This document shows, piece after piece, positions 38,066-46,375 of a stretch of 64,000 bases of DNA. The stretch covers positions 3,839,001 through 3,903,000 of the forward strand of contig NZ_BLPI01000001.1 of the NCBI RefSeq assembly GCF_019649015.1, given 5' to 3'. Position 1 is the stretch's first letter. Each line of letters begins with the position of its first letter. This DNA is from Agarivorans litoreus. GTDB lineage: Bacteria > Pseudomonadota > Gammaproteobacteria > Enterobacterales > Celerinatantimonadaceae. Below the pieces are notes generated by a model. That model made no database searches. It worked only from the letters and a program-made list of their open reading frames with translations, and was not told the origin of the DNA. Both the position numbers and the translations under genes were made by a program.

Positions 38066-38677
38066 TTGTTTAAGGACAAGGTGTTTTACTTTTTTGAACG
38101 GATCGCTGCGGCAATTTTGTTGGTGTTATTGTCTCCGTTATTTTTGTTGCTCTGCTGGCTGGTAGCCTCAAAGCTTGGCAAGCCCATTTTCTTCACTCAG
38201 CTGCGCCCTGGTTTACACGGTAAAGCGTTTAATATGATTAAGTTTCGCAGTATGCGCGATGATAAAGATGCTCAAGGCAACTTACTCTCCGACGCAGAAC
38301 GACTAGGTTCATTTGGCCGTGCACTTCGAGCAAGTAGCGCCGATGAACTGCCAGAGTTGTGGAATATTGTAAGAGGTGACATGAGCTTTGTAGGGCCTCG
38401 CCCACTGCTTATGGAGTATTTACCCCTGTACTCGGCTGAGGAAGCAAAGCGGCATGATGTTAAACCTGGGATAACCGGTTGGGCGCAAATTAATGGTCGT
38501 AATACATTAAGCTGGCAAGAGAAGTTTGAGCTGGACGTTTGGTATGTTAATAATCGCTCTCTTATCTTGGATATCAAAATATTGATGCTTACCGTGAAAA
38601 AGGTTTTTGTGAAAGACGGTGTGAGCGCAGAAGGCGAGGCAACCATGAGCAAATTTACTGGGAACAGTGAATCATGA
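38066..38677 (+). CDS. pglC: Monotopic phosphoglycosyl transferase (PglC-like initiating sugar transferase)
   Basis: A 203-residue membrane enzyme that moves a sugar-1-phosphate, predicted N,N'-diacetylbacillosamine-1-phosphate, onto undecaprenyl phosphate. It has the single N-terminal re-entrant hydrophobic helix (about residues 10-30), Lys-Phe-Arg-Ser-Met-Arg, the catalytic Asp93-Glu94 dyad in Ala-Asp-Glu-Leu-Pro-Glu-Leu, and Gly-Pro-Arg-Pro-Leu-Leu. The length equals that of small PglC proteins rather than the large WbaP/WcaJ forms. The TTG start abuts the previous stop. pglD starts within its stop. This is a second initiating enzyme, distinct from the WecA-like one at 4056. Confidence 0.9.
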   Translation: MFKDKVFYFFERIAAAILLVLLSPLFLLLCWLVASKLGKPIFFTQLRPGLHGKAFNMIKFRSMRDDKDAQGNLLSDAERLGSFGRALRASSADELPELWNIVRGDMSFVGPRPLLMEYLPLYSAEEAKRHDVKPGITGWAQINGRNTLSWQEKFELDVWYVNNRSLILDIKILMLTVKKVFVKDGVSAEGEATMSKFTGNSES

Positions 38678-39294
38678 AATTAGCTATTTATGGTGCCGGA
38701 GGACACGCAAAAGTTGTGGTGGAGTTAGCTAAGCAGTTGGGGTATCAAACTATTTGTTTGTTTGATGAGCGCTGGCAGGAGCTTGGCGAAACCGAAGGCT
38801 GCCAAGTGATAGGCGGGTGGGCAGAAATGCTCACCTTTGTTACCACCAATACCGATTACGCTGTGCACGTTGCTATTGGCAATAATTCCACACGCTTAAG
38901 CCGTTTACAGCAGCTCCAGCAGTTAAACCTTAAACTACCGACACTGATTCACCCTAAAGCCCATGTGTGCGCCTCGGCGATACTTGGTGAAGGGAGTGTG
39001 GTAATGGCTAATGCAACAGTAAGTGTTGGGGTTAGTTTAGGTATCGGTAATATTATAAATCATAATAGCTCCGTTGATCACGATGTTAAGTTAGGTGATG
39101 GTGTTCATATTTGCCCTGGTGCTCACCTAGCCGGTGAGGTGAGTGTGGGAGACGAAAGTATGTTAGGAATTAGCTGTTGTGTTATTCAGGGAATTGTCAT
39201 TAAGGAGCGAGTATTGGTGGGGGCTGGCGCGGTAGTGGTAAAAGATGTGAACTCTGCTGAAAAAGTGTTCGGTAACCCAGCTAAAACACCTTAA
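38674..39294 (+). CDS. pglD: Sugar N-acetyltransferase (PglD/NeuD family)
   Basis: A 206-residue trimeric left-handed beta-helix acetyltransferase predicted to acetylate the 4-amino group of a UDP-4-amino-sugar using acetyl-CoA. It has the N-terminal Rossmann-like start Tyr-Gly-Ala-Gly-Gly-His-Ala-Lys-Val and Gly-Asn-Asn-Ser-Thr-Arg. The hexapeptide part has the catalytic His136 in Ser-Val-Asp-His-Asp and a second Pro-Gly-Ala-His. It begins at an ATG overlapping the pglC stop. Confidence 0.9.
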   Translation: MKLAIYGAGGHAKVVVELAKQLGYQTICLFDERWQELGETEGCQVIGGWAEMLTFVTTNTDYAVHVAIGNNSTRLSRLQQLQQLNLKLPTLIHPKAHVCASAILGEGSVVMANATVSVGVSLGIGNIINHNSSVDHDVKLGDGVHICPGAHLAGEVSVGDESMLGISCCVIQGIVIKERVLVGAGAVVVKDVNSAEKVFGNPAKTP

Positions 39295-39373
39295 TTCACG
39301 CTACTAAAGTTGTAGCTTGAGTAGTTTTACAGCAATATAGGGAAGGTGTTTTAAAGGACTAAAAAAAGTAAAA

Positions 39374-40549
39374 ATGCGAGATTTACCTTCTTGGCCAAGC
39401 TTTACAGAGCAGGAAGCTCAAGCTGTAAGTGATGTACTGCTATCAAATAAAGTTAACTACTGGACCGGTACCCAAGGCAAAACCTTTGAGAAAGAATTTG
39501 CGGCTTGGGCAGAAACCAATTTTGCAGTTGCTGTTGCAAATGGCACCTTAGCTTTAGAGTTAGCCCTACGTGCTTTAGGCGTTACCTCAGGCGATGAGGT
39601 GATCGTTACCTCTCGAACCTTTATTGCATCGGCCAGTGCCATTGTAAATGTTGGCGCTAAACCTGTTTTTGCCGATGTTGATTTAGCCAGCCAAAATATC
39701 ACAGCAGAAAGCATTAACGCGGTTCGTAGCAAAGCAACTAAAGCCATTATTTGTGTGCACCTTGCAGGTTGGCCCTGTGAGATGGATGCCATCAATCAAC
39801 TTGCTAAACAGCATAATTTGTATGTGATTGAAGATTGCGCGCAAGCCCACGGCGCTCTTTATCGCGGTAAGCTAGTGGGTGGATTAGGTGATGTAGCTGC
39901 TTGGTCATTTTGCCAAGATAAAATTATGACCACGGGTGGTGAAGGAGGCATGGTTACCACCAATGATAAGGCGTTGTGGGAAAAAATGTGGTCGTATAAA
40001 GACCATGGTAAGTCTTACGATACCGTGTTTAATAAAGCGCACCCGCCTGGATTTCGTTGGCTACACGAGAGTATTGGTAGCAATTGGCGGATGACTGAGA
40101 TGCAAGCCGCTATCGGTCGTATCCAATTGACTCGCATGGCCGATTGGCAAAAGCAGCGTCAAGCTAATGCGATGCAGCTGGCTAAATGCCTAGCTGAATA
40201 TCCTTTTATTACAATCCCTCAGCCTCCCAAGCATATTCAACATGCGTTTTATAAGTTTTATGTTTTTGTTGATAGCAGCCAGCAAACTGTAAGTCGCGAT
40301 CAAATTATTGACGCATTAAATACAGCCGGAGTGCCTTGTATGCAAGGTAGCTGCGGAGAAGTGTATTTAGAGAAGGCGTTTGACGGCTTAGATGTGAGGC
40401 CGCAACGACCATTAACTAATGCTAAACACTTAAGTGATACAGCCATTATGTTCATGGTTCACCCAACCATTACTACGCAGGATATGCAGCATTTATGCGA
40501 CCTTGTTGAAGATTGCTTAAGCCGTATGTCTTCAGAGATAGCTGTTTAA
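39374..40549 (+). CDS. pglE: PLP-dependent sugar aminotransferase (PglE-like, DegT/DnrJ/EryC1 family)
   Basis: This enzyme is predicted to transaminate the UDP-4-keto-6-deoxy-GlcNAc made by the PglF-like enzyme, using glutamate and pyridoxal phosphate. The 391-residue protein has Asn-Gly-Thr-Leu-Ala-Leu-Glu-Leu-Ala near residue 55-60, Glu-Asp-Cys-Ala-Gln-Ala-His-Gly, and the PLP-binding Lys183 in Phe-Cys-Gln-Asp-Lys. A Gly-Gly-Glu-Gly-Gly-Met stretch and Asn-Trp-Arg-Met-Thr-Glu follow. It is separated from pglD by 79 bp, the only sizeable gap inside the locus. Confidence 0.9.
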   Translation: MRDLPSWPSFTEQEAQAVSDVLLSNKVNYWTGTQGKTFEKEFAAWAETNFAVAVANGTLALELALRALGVTSGDEVIVTSRTFIASASAIVNVGAKPVFADVDLASQNITAESINAVRSKATKAIICVHLAGWPCEMDAINQLAKQHNLYVIEDCAQAHGALYRGKLVGGLGDVAAWSFCQDKIMTTGGEGGMVTTNDKALWEKMWSYKDHGKSYDTVFNKAHPPGFRWLHESIGSNWRMTEMQAAIGRIQLTRMADWQKQRQANAMQLAKCLAEYPFITIPQPPKHIQHAFYKFYVFVDSSQQTVSRDQIIDALNTAGVPCMQGSCGEVYLEKAFDGLDVRPQRPLTNAKHLSDTAIMFMVHPTITTQDMQHLCDLVEDCLSRMSSEIAV

Positions 40550-40575
40550 CTGTACTTATCTAAAAAGGAATTTAG

Positions 40576-42474
40576 ATGTTACCGCAATTTAATTTGATGA
40601 GTTTATTTGACCGGCCAAGTCGTCGACAAAAAGTTGCGCTTATCTTTACGTTTGATTTGGCCTTTTTAAGTTTAGCTTTTTGGGGGGCGCTTTGGGTTCG
40701 CTTTGAGAGTCACCATTACTTTTTCGACACGCCAACCTGGATAACTTTTGGTTCGGTGATTGTTACAACGCTGGCGGGCTTTTGGTATTTTGGTCTTTAT
40801 CGGGCAGTGCTTCGTTACATCAATGAGAAGAACTTACAAGCAATCTTATTTAGTTTTGCTAGTGCCACCCTTTTAATGATTGTTACCTCATTTTACTTAC
40901 AAGCGGTGATTCCTCGTACAGCCCCGTTCATTTACTTGGCCTTTGGCATAATTATGTGTGGCGGAGTGCGCTTTGCTATTCGTTACTTATTTGTGTGGAT
41001 AGAAAACAGTACTAAGCAAAATGTGATTATTTTTGGTGCTGGAGACAGTGGTCGCCAGTTACTGCAAGCCATTGGCCAGGGAGATGATTTTCAAGCGGTA
41101 GCATTTATTGATGATAAGCAAGAGTTGCGTCATTCTTTGATTCATGGTTTAACCGTGTATCCGCCTCAACAACTGCCAATGTTGATTCATCGCTTCCATG
41201 TCAGCAAGGTTCTATTGGCTATTCCTAATGCCGGTAAAAAGCGTCGTTCCGAAATTCTTACTTCTCTTGCTGATTTAAATACCGAAGTGCTCACCGTTCC
41301 TCGTTTAAATGATTTGGTGACCGGTGAAGCAAAAGTTGACCAAATTAAAGAAGTGGATATTGAAGATTTATTGGGGCGTGAAGCAGTAAGCCCGGATAGC
41401 CATTTAATGGACAGTTCTATTCGCCATAAAACCGTGTTGGTAAGTGGCGCTGGTGGCTCTATTGGCTCTGAACTTTGTCGTCAAATCATTCAGTATAGAC
41501 CCAAGCGTTTGTTGTTAGTTGAGCGCTCAGAAGTGGCTTTGTATGAGATTGAGCGTGAACTAATAAAACGTTGTGAAGCCTTAGCGCTTAACGTTGAGCT
41601 GGTGCCTCTGATGATTTCTGTTCAGCACTTACCGCGCTTAAGTACCATGATGCAGGCCTATAAGGTAGATACGGTGTATCACGCAGCGGCCTACAAGCAT
41701 GTACCGTTGGTTGAGAAAAATGTGGTAGAAGGTGTATGTAATAATGTGTTTGGTTCTTACAATATTGCGCAGGCTGCCATTAAAGCAAAGGTAAGCACCT
41801 TTGTATTGGTTTCAACCGATAAAGCGGTTAGGCCCACTAATGTAATGGGGGCAACTAAACGTTTGGCAGAATTAGTCATGCAAAGCTTGGCAGAGCACCA
41901 GTCTGAAACCACCATTAGTATGGTGCGCTTTGGTAATGTGTTAGGTTCTTCTGGTTCGGTCATTCCGCTGTTTAAAGAACAAATTCGTAAAGGCGAAGAC
42001 TTAACCATTACTCACCCAGACATTATTCGCTACTTTATGACCATTCCGGAAGCTGCCCAGTTGGTGATTCAGGCGGGATCCATGGCTAAGGGCGGTGAGG
42101 TTTTTGTATTGGATATGGGCGAACCCGTTAAAATTGCTGAGCTTGCTAAACGCATGGTTCATCTTTCTGGTCTAGAAGTAAGGGATGAAGCCAATCCTGA
42201 TGGTGATATTGAACTTAAATACACCGGTTTGCGCCCTGGCGAGAAGTTGTATGAAGAGTTGTTGGTGGGCGATGATGAGCGACCAACCGATCACCCGCGT
42301 ATTCTTACCGCTAACGAAAGCTTTATGCCTTGGACAGAGTTGATGGCTTTGTTTGATGAGCTAAACCAAGCGTGCGAAGCGATGGACGAGCAAGCGGTGA
42401 TCGCATTATTAAAACAAGCGCCTTTAGCTTATTGCCAAGAGCAAGAGACACCATTACTTAAGGCTGTTTCGTAG
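40576..42474 (+). CDS. pglF: UDP-GlcNAc 4,6-dehydratase, membrane-bound (PglF/WbpM/CapD family)
   Basis: A 632-residue enzyme with four N-terminal membrane helices (about residues 20-145), a first nucleotide-binding domain, and a C-terminal SDR domain starting near residue 290 with Gly-Ala-Gly-Gly-Ser-Ile-Gly-Ser. It contains Ser-Thr-Asp-Lys-Ala-Val-Arg-Pro-Thr-Asn and Met-Gly-Ala-Thr-Lys, the active-site pattern of PglF/WbpM where Met replaces the SDR tyrosine. It makes the 4-keto-6-deoxy intermediate used by PglE and PglD. All four steps from UDP-GlcNAc to the lipid-linked bacillosamine-type sugar are therefore encoded in 38066-42474. C-terminal residues after 560 are variable. Confidence 0.92.
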   Translation: MLPQFNLMSLFDRPSRRQKVALIFTFDLAFLSLAFWGALWVRFESHHYFFDTPTWITFGSVIVTTLAGFWYFGLYRAVLRYINEKNLQAILFSFASATLLMIVTSFYLQAVIPRTAPFIYLAFGIIMCGGVRFAIRYLFVWIENSTKQNVIIFGAGDSGRQLLQAIGQGDDFQAVAFIDDKQELRHSLIHGLTVYPPQQLPMLIHRFHVSKVLLAIPNAGKKRRSEILTSLADLNTEVLTVPRLNDLVTGEAKVDQIKEVDIEDLLGREAVSPDSHLMDSSIRHKTVLVSGAGGSIGSELCRQIIQYRPKRLLLVERSEVALYEIERELIKRCEALALNVELVPLMISVQHLPRLSTMMQAYKVDTVYHAAAYKHVPLVEKNVVEGVCNNVFGSYNIAQAAIKAKVSTFVLVSTDKAVRPTNVMGATKRLAELVMQSLAEHQSETTISMVRFGNVLGSSGSVIPLFKEQIRKGEDLTITHPDIIRYFMTIPEAAQLVIQAGSMAKGGEVFVLDMGEPVKIAELAKRMVHLSGLEVRDEANPDGDIELKYTGLRPGEKLYEELLVGDDERPTDHPRILTANESFMPWTELMALFDELNQACEAMDEQAVIALLKQAPLAYCQEQETPLLKAVS

Positions 42475-42858
42475 TTGAATAAGCAGCCGTTAAGGCTAAC
42501 ACTGCTTCGAGGCTTGCCCGGTAGCGGCAAGTCTACCTTAGCCGCCACTTTAGATGCTGTTCATCTAGAAGCTGATATGTTCTTTGTTGATAAACAAGGC
42601 ACATATAATTATCGCGCCGAAGATATTGGGCTGGCACATCAATGGTGCCAGCAACAAACCGAGCAGCAATTAGCCTTGGGCAATAATGTGGTGGTGGCGA
42701 ATACGTTTGTAAAACAGTGGGAGATGCAAGCTTATCGCGACTTAGCGCTTAAGTATCAAGCCATATTAGATGTGCGTTGCTGTAAGGGACGCTTCCCCAA
42801 TATTCATGGGGTAAGTGACTTAGTGATAGAAAAAATGCGGAATAGCTGGGAAGATTAG
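42475..42858 (+). CDS. Small P-loop (AAA/zeta-toxin-like kinase fold) protein
   Basis: A 127-residue soluble protein starting with TTG directly after the pglF stop. A Walker A motif Gly-Leu-Pro-Gly-Ser-Gly-Lys-Ser-Thr lies at about residues 13-21. It is followed by Leu-Glu-Ala-Asp-Met-Phe-Phe and Val-Val-Val-Ala-Asn-Thr-Phe, resembling small nucleoside/polynucleotide kinase-like ATPases. No glycan role is known for it. Its position makes it the last gene of the second locus, just before a terminator. The substrate is unknown. Confidence 0.7.
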   Translation: MNKQPLRLTLLRGLPGSGKSTLAATLDAVHLEADMFFVDKQGTYNYRAEDIGLAHQWCQQQTEQQLALGNNVVVANTFVKQWEMQAYRDLALKYQAILDVRCCKGRFPNIHGVSDLVIEKMRNSWED

Positions 42859-42864
42859 GGAATG

Positions 42865-42890
42865 AAAAAGGCGCAAACAGCGCCTTTTTT
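42865..42890. terminator. Intrinsic terminator between convergent genes
   Basis: A GGCGC/GCGCC stem (42870-42874 with 42880-42884) is flanked by five A on the left and six T on the right, with loop AAACA. Symmetry lets it serve both the + strand glycan operon and the - strand acyl-CoA synthetase gene ending at 42901. Confidence 0.9.
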
Positions 42891-42900
42891 ATTCGAAGTA

Positions 42901-44682
42901 TTATGCTGTTTTAGCCTCGGCATACATCGCACTTATTTGCTCAGCAAAGCGACTTTCAATTACTGCTCGCCTTAGCTTTAAGGTTGGTGTTAGCTCACCT
43001 TGTTTCATACAAAATTCACGGGGCAGTAAGGTAAATTGCTTTACTTGCTCAAAGCGTGCTAGGTTGGCTTGTACTTGTTTTAGTCTGGCTTGAATAAGGC
43101 TTTTTATTTCAGCATGTTCAAGCAGCTCATTTCGATGCTGCCATTTGATTCCCAATTGCTTGGCGTGTAGCTCTAGGGCTTCAAAAGCGGGAACAATCAA
43201 AGCTGAAACAAAATGGCGTGCGTCGGCAATAATGGCAACCTGTTCAAACAAAGGTTCGCGGATTAGTGCGCCTTCTACTCGTTGAGGGGCAATGTATTTC
43301 CCTCCAGAGGTCTTCATCAGCTCTTTAATTCGCTCGATTAACACTAGGTTACCTTCCGCATCTAGCTTTCCTGCATCGCCGGTATGTAGCCAACCATCTA
43401 CAATGGTGTCGGCAGTGGCTTGTGGTTTATTAAAGTAACCACGCATTACAGTGTCACCTTTAATTAAAATCTCTCCTTGCTCAGAGATTTTTACTTGTAG
43501 CGCTTCTAAAGGCTGACCAATGCTGCCTATGGCCTTTTTAGTTTGGCTGTAACAAGATACCGTAGCGGTGGACTCTGTCATGCCATAGCCATAGTTAATG
43601 GGGATATCAAGGCTTTGAAAAAAGCGGTTAATGTCGTCTGCTAATTTAGCCCCAGAGCAGGGCAGTAGCCGAGCTGGGCCAAATATTGCGCGAAGTTTCT
43701 TAAGCACAAGTTTGTTGGCAAGCGCATAGCGTACCTTTAGCAGCAGGCTAGGTGTTAGAATATTTTGCTTTGCAGCCATTCGCTGTTGAGCCACGCTTAA
43801 GGCCCAATTGAATAGCACTTGTTTAGTTTTTGGGGCCGCGGCAACTTTCTGCAAAATGGCAGAATGAATTTTTTCATAGAGGCGCGGAACACTGCACATT
43901 AGGGTTGCTTGGCTACGTGGTAGTGCTTCTTGAATTTGAGCTGGATCTTCAAGATAAATATTGCTCGCACCACGATACAAGATGTAATAAGTCCAAGCTC
44001 GCTCAAATACGTGACTTAGCGGTAAAAAGCTTAGTGATACATCGCTAGCTCTAACATCTAGGCGCTGGTCATGCATGGCAAAAGCCGCTGCAAAGTTAGC
44101 GTGATCAAGCATTACACCTTTGGGTTCACCGGTAGTGCCAGAGGTGTATATAAGTGTCGCAAGGTCACTCATTTGTTGATTTTGTTGACGCAATAACAGC
44201 GTTTGCGCTTCGTCGGCTCCACCTAAACAAAGTAGCTGTTGCCAGCTCAATACGTTTTCTTGTTGAGTGAGCGAGCTTTCTTCAAAACAAATCAGTGTTT
44301 CAACTTGCCCAGCATTAAGCAGTTGTAAACCTATCTCTATTTGCTCTTGTTGGCCGACAAACAATATCTTGCAGCCCGCATCCTCTAAAATGTATTGGCT
44401 CTGCTCTAGCGTATTGGTTGGGTAAATTGGTACCACACAACCGCGTGCCGCCAAAATGCCTACATCGGTGATAGTCCACTCAGGCATGTTGGGGGACATA
44501 ATCGCCACGCCTTGCTGTTCTTCATGACCTAGTTTAATCAAGCCTTTTGCTACTTGCGTCCATTGCTGCGAGAAATCCTTCCATGTAAAACACTGCCAAG
44601 CTTGGTTGCGCCAAATTTTTAGCGCAACCTGATCTAACTGTTGCTGAGCTTGTTGGCTAAGCAAGTTAACGATGTGCTGCAT
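42901..44682 (-). CDS. Long-chain acyl-CoA synthetase (AMP-dependent, FAA1-like)
   Basis: Activates a fatty acid as acyl-AMP and then acyl-CoA. The protein has Tyr-Thr-Ser-Gly-Thr-Thr-Gly-Glu-Pro-Lys-Gly (the AMP-binding P-loop), Gly-Tyr-Gly-Met-Thr-Glu-Ser, and His-Thr-Gly-Asp-Ala-Gly. The linker and catalytic Lys region is Lys-Thr-Ser-Gly-Gly-Lys-Tyr-Ile-Ala-Pro. The FAA1 type lacks the E. coli FadD N-terminal pattern. The start at 44682 is chosen over 44718 because an aaagg ribosome site precedes it; this gives 593 residues. It is a single gene, unrelated to the glycan loci. Confidence 0.88.
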   Translation of the reverse strand: MQHIVNLLSQQAQQQLDQVALKIWRNQAWQCFTWKDFSQQWTQVAKGLIKLGHEEQQGVAIMSPNMPEWTITDVGILAARGCVVPIYPTNTLEQSQYILEDAGCKILFVGQQEQIEIGLQLLNAGQVETLICFEESSLTQQENVLSWQQLLCLGGADEAQTLLLRQQNQQMSDLATLIYTSGTTGEPKGVMLDHANFAAAFAMHDQRLDVRASDVSLSFLPLSHVFERAWTYYILYRGASNIYLEDPAQIQEALPRSQATLMCSVPRLYEKIHSAILQKVAAAPKTKQVLFNWALSVAQQRMAAKQNILTPSLLLKVRYALANKLVLKKLRAIFGPARLLPCSGAKLADDINRFFQSLDIPINYGYGMTESTATVSCYSQTKKAIGSIGQPLEALQVKISEQGEILIKGDTVMRGYFNKPQATADTIVDGWLHTGDAGKLDAEGNLVLIERIKELMKTSGGKYIAPQRVEGALIREPLFEQVAIIADARHFVSALIVPAFEALELHAKQLGIKWQHRNELLEHAEIKSLIQARLKQVQANLARFEQVKQFTLLPREFCMKQGELTPTLKLRRAVIESRFAEQISAMYAEAKTA

Positions 44683-44935
44683 GTAATTACCTTTATGAGG
44701 ATGAGGGCGAATAACCATAATTAGGGGGCTATTCTAGGTAGTTTTATTTGAGCGAACAAGTGTAAGCTAAATAGAACCGAAATATTATTTGGGTTTTATA
44801 GTGAAATTGTGGGCAATTACCGCATATCAATATGACAAATTGGCTATATGGCCAAGTTTTATACAAAAGCTAGGGGCTGCTCATATCTAAAGGAAACATA
44901 ATCGAATTATGTCATTTACTGCTATTCTGATAGTT

Positions 44936-44951
44936 GGGTAAACGTTGTCTT
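44936..44951. promoter_or_regulatory. Distal LacI/GalR-type operator-like site upstream of galE
   Basis: The sequence GGGTAAACGTTGTCTT is centred on a CG dinucleotide with AAAC/GTT half-site cores, as in LacI-family operators. It shares the 11-mer GGGTAAACGTT, in inverted orientation, with the promoter-proximal site. The two centres are 256 bp apart. Confidence 0.45.
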
Positions 44952-45159
44952 TAAGGTGTTGCAATAAGTTATTGTGGGTAATAGTTTCCCTTGGGTAGAG
45001 CTAACACCTTCAACAAAGCATATTAAAAGATTGCTGGAATGGCTAATTGACCTTGCTGGAAAGCTGTTTTGGCGCCTCTGCTGTTATTTACCCAAGGCTG
45101 GGGTTGTTGGTGCTTGTAAGGCGATACGAGGCTGTTTATTTTGTGCTGAATCGCAAAAA

Positions 45160-45188
45160 TTGCCAATAATTAAATTACTTTTTATATA
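45160..45188 (+). promoter_or_regulatory. Predicted sigma-70 promoter of the gal operon
   Basis: TTGCCA and TATATA hexamers are separated by exactly 17 bp. The expected start point, around 45195, falls inside the operator-like site at 45192-45207, the classical position for repression. The leader to galE is about 100 bases. Confidence 0.6.
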
Positions 45189-45191
45189 AAA

Positions 45192-45207
45192 GTGGAAACG
45201 TTTACCC
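45192..45207. promoter_or_regulatory. Promoter-proximal LacI/GalR-type operator-like site
   Basis: The imperfect palindrome GTGGAAACGTTTACCC is centred on CG and fits the general GalR/GalS-type operator pattern (GTG-N-AA-N-CG-N-TT-N-CAC). It overlaps the predicted start of gal transcription. No gal repressor gene is in the window. Confidence 0.6.
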
Positions 45208-45298
45208 TTTCGTGCTTCAATACACATATTCGAAGCTGTTAAAGCTGTTTTATGTAGAACTGGGTGCAGCATAAGTTGTACAGATTTTGGAGAATGTA

Positions 45299-46318
45299 AT
45301 GAATAAGGTCTTGGTTACAGGCGGTATGGGCTACATTGGTAGTCATACTTGTGTACAACTGATTAATGCGGGCTTAACCCCCATTATTCTCGATAACCTA
45401 TGTAACAGTAAGCGTGAAGTACTTGCACGGATCGAAACCTTAACCAAACAACAACCTGCTTTCTACCAAGGTGACGTACGAGACCGCGCGGTATTAGAAA
45501 AGATCTTTAGTGAACATAATATCGACTCTGTCATTCATTTTGCTGGCTTAAAAGCAGTGGGTGAGTCGGTTGAGAAGCCATATGAGTATTACGACAATAA
45601 CGTAACTGGTTCGTTAGTACTCATTGATGTGATGCGTAAAGCGGGAGTTAAAAGCATTGTATTTAGCTCTTCGGCTACGGTGTACGGTGAGCCAAGCGTT
45701 ATGCCAATCAACGAAGATACCCCAACGGGTGATGTGACTAACCCTTACGGTCGAAGCAAGTTTATGGTGGAAGAGTGTTTTCGCGATATTCAACTAGCCG
45801 CGCCAGATTTAAGTGTTACCTTACTGCGTTACTTTAACCCTGTTGGCGCGCACCCTAGTGGCTTAATGGGTGAAGATCCTCAAGGTATTCCAAATAACTT
45901 AATGCCGTTTATTGCACAAGTTGCAGTAGGGCGCCGAGAGAGTTTGTCGGTATTTGGCGATGATTATCCAACCCCCGATGGCACTGGCGTTCGCGACTAC
46001 ATTCACGTTATGGATTTAGCTGACGGTCACGTTGCAGCCTTAACCAAGATTGGTGAGCAAGCCGGTTTACATATCTTCAACCTCGGAACCGGTAAAGGTA
46101 GCTCTGTGCTTGAAATGGTAAAAGCATTTAGCGCTGCTTGCGGTAAAGATATCGCTTATCAAATTTGCCCGCGCCGTAATGGCGACATTGCTGAATGCTG
46201 GGCCGCCACCGATAAAGCTGAAAAAGTTTTAGGCTGGAAGGCCACTCGCAGCATTGATGACATGACCGCTGATACTTGGAATTGGCAGTCAAATAACCCT
46301 AAAGGTTACGACCAGTAA
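45299..46318 (+). CDS. galE: UDP-glucose 4-epimerase
   Basis: Interconverts UDP-galactose and UDP-glucose in the Leloir pathway and can supply UDP-galactose for glycans. The 339-residue SDR enzyme has Gly-Gly-Met-Gly-Tyr-Ile-Gly-Ser-His and the catalytic Ser-Ser-Ser-Ala-Thr-Val-Tyr-Gly. Tyr-Gly-Arg-Ser-Lys and Arg-Tyr-Phe-Asn-Pro-Val-Gly-Ala-His follow. The ATG at 45299 is chosen over a TTG at 45287 because a ggag ribosome site sits six bases upstream of it. It is first in a galE-T-K operon. Confidence 0.95.
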   Translation: MNKVLVTGGMGYIGSHTCVQLINAGLTPIILDNLCNSKREVLARIETLTKQQPAFYQGDVRDRAVLEKIFSEHNIDSVIHFAGLKAVGESVEKPYEYYDNNVTGSLVLIDVMRKAGVKSIVFSSSATVYGEPSVMPINEDTPTGDVTNPYGRSKFMVEECFRDIQLAAPDLSVTLLRYFNPVGAHPSGLMGEDPQGIPNNLMPFIAQVAVGRRESLSVFGDDYPTPDGTGVRDYIHVMDLADGHVAALTKIGEQAGLHIFNLGTGKGSSVLEMVKAFSAACGKDIAYQICPRRNGDIAECWAATDKAEKVLGWKATRSIDDMTADTWNWQSNNPKGYDQ

Positions 46319-46333
46319 AAGTTTAGAAAACAG

Positions 46334-46357
46334 AAAGCACTTTTGTGGGTGCTTTTT
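46334..46357 (+). terminator. Weak intercistronic stem-loop between galE and galT
   Basis: A seven-base stem AAAGCAC/GTGCTTT (46334-46340 with 46349-46355) is followed by five T in total. It looks like a weak intrinsic terminator or RNA-stabilising hairpin that could lower galT-galK expression relative to galE. Confidence 0.5.
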
Positions 46358-46375
46358 ATGGAGTAAGAAAATCTC

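Larger units (their letters stand above)
44719..45298. other. Gene-free control region between the acyl-CoA synthetase gene and galE
   Basis: This stretch has no convincing gene. Besides the galE promoter and the two LacI/GalR-type operator-like sites listed separately, it contains a short perfect palindrome at 44896-44912 (seven-base arms around CGA). The - strand promoter of the acyl-CoA synthetase gene should also lie at its left end but is not clear. Confidence 0.55.

Noticed and set aside
44974-45189. A 71-codon + strand frame upstream of galE
   Set aside because: It overlaps the gal promoter, lacks a ribosome site and has no recognisable features; better explained as control DNA.
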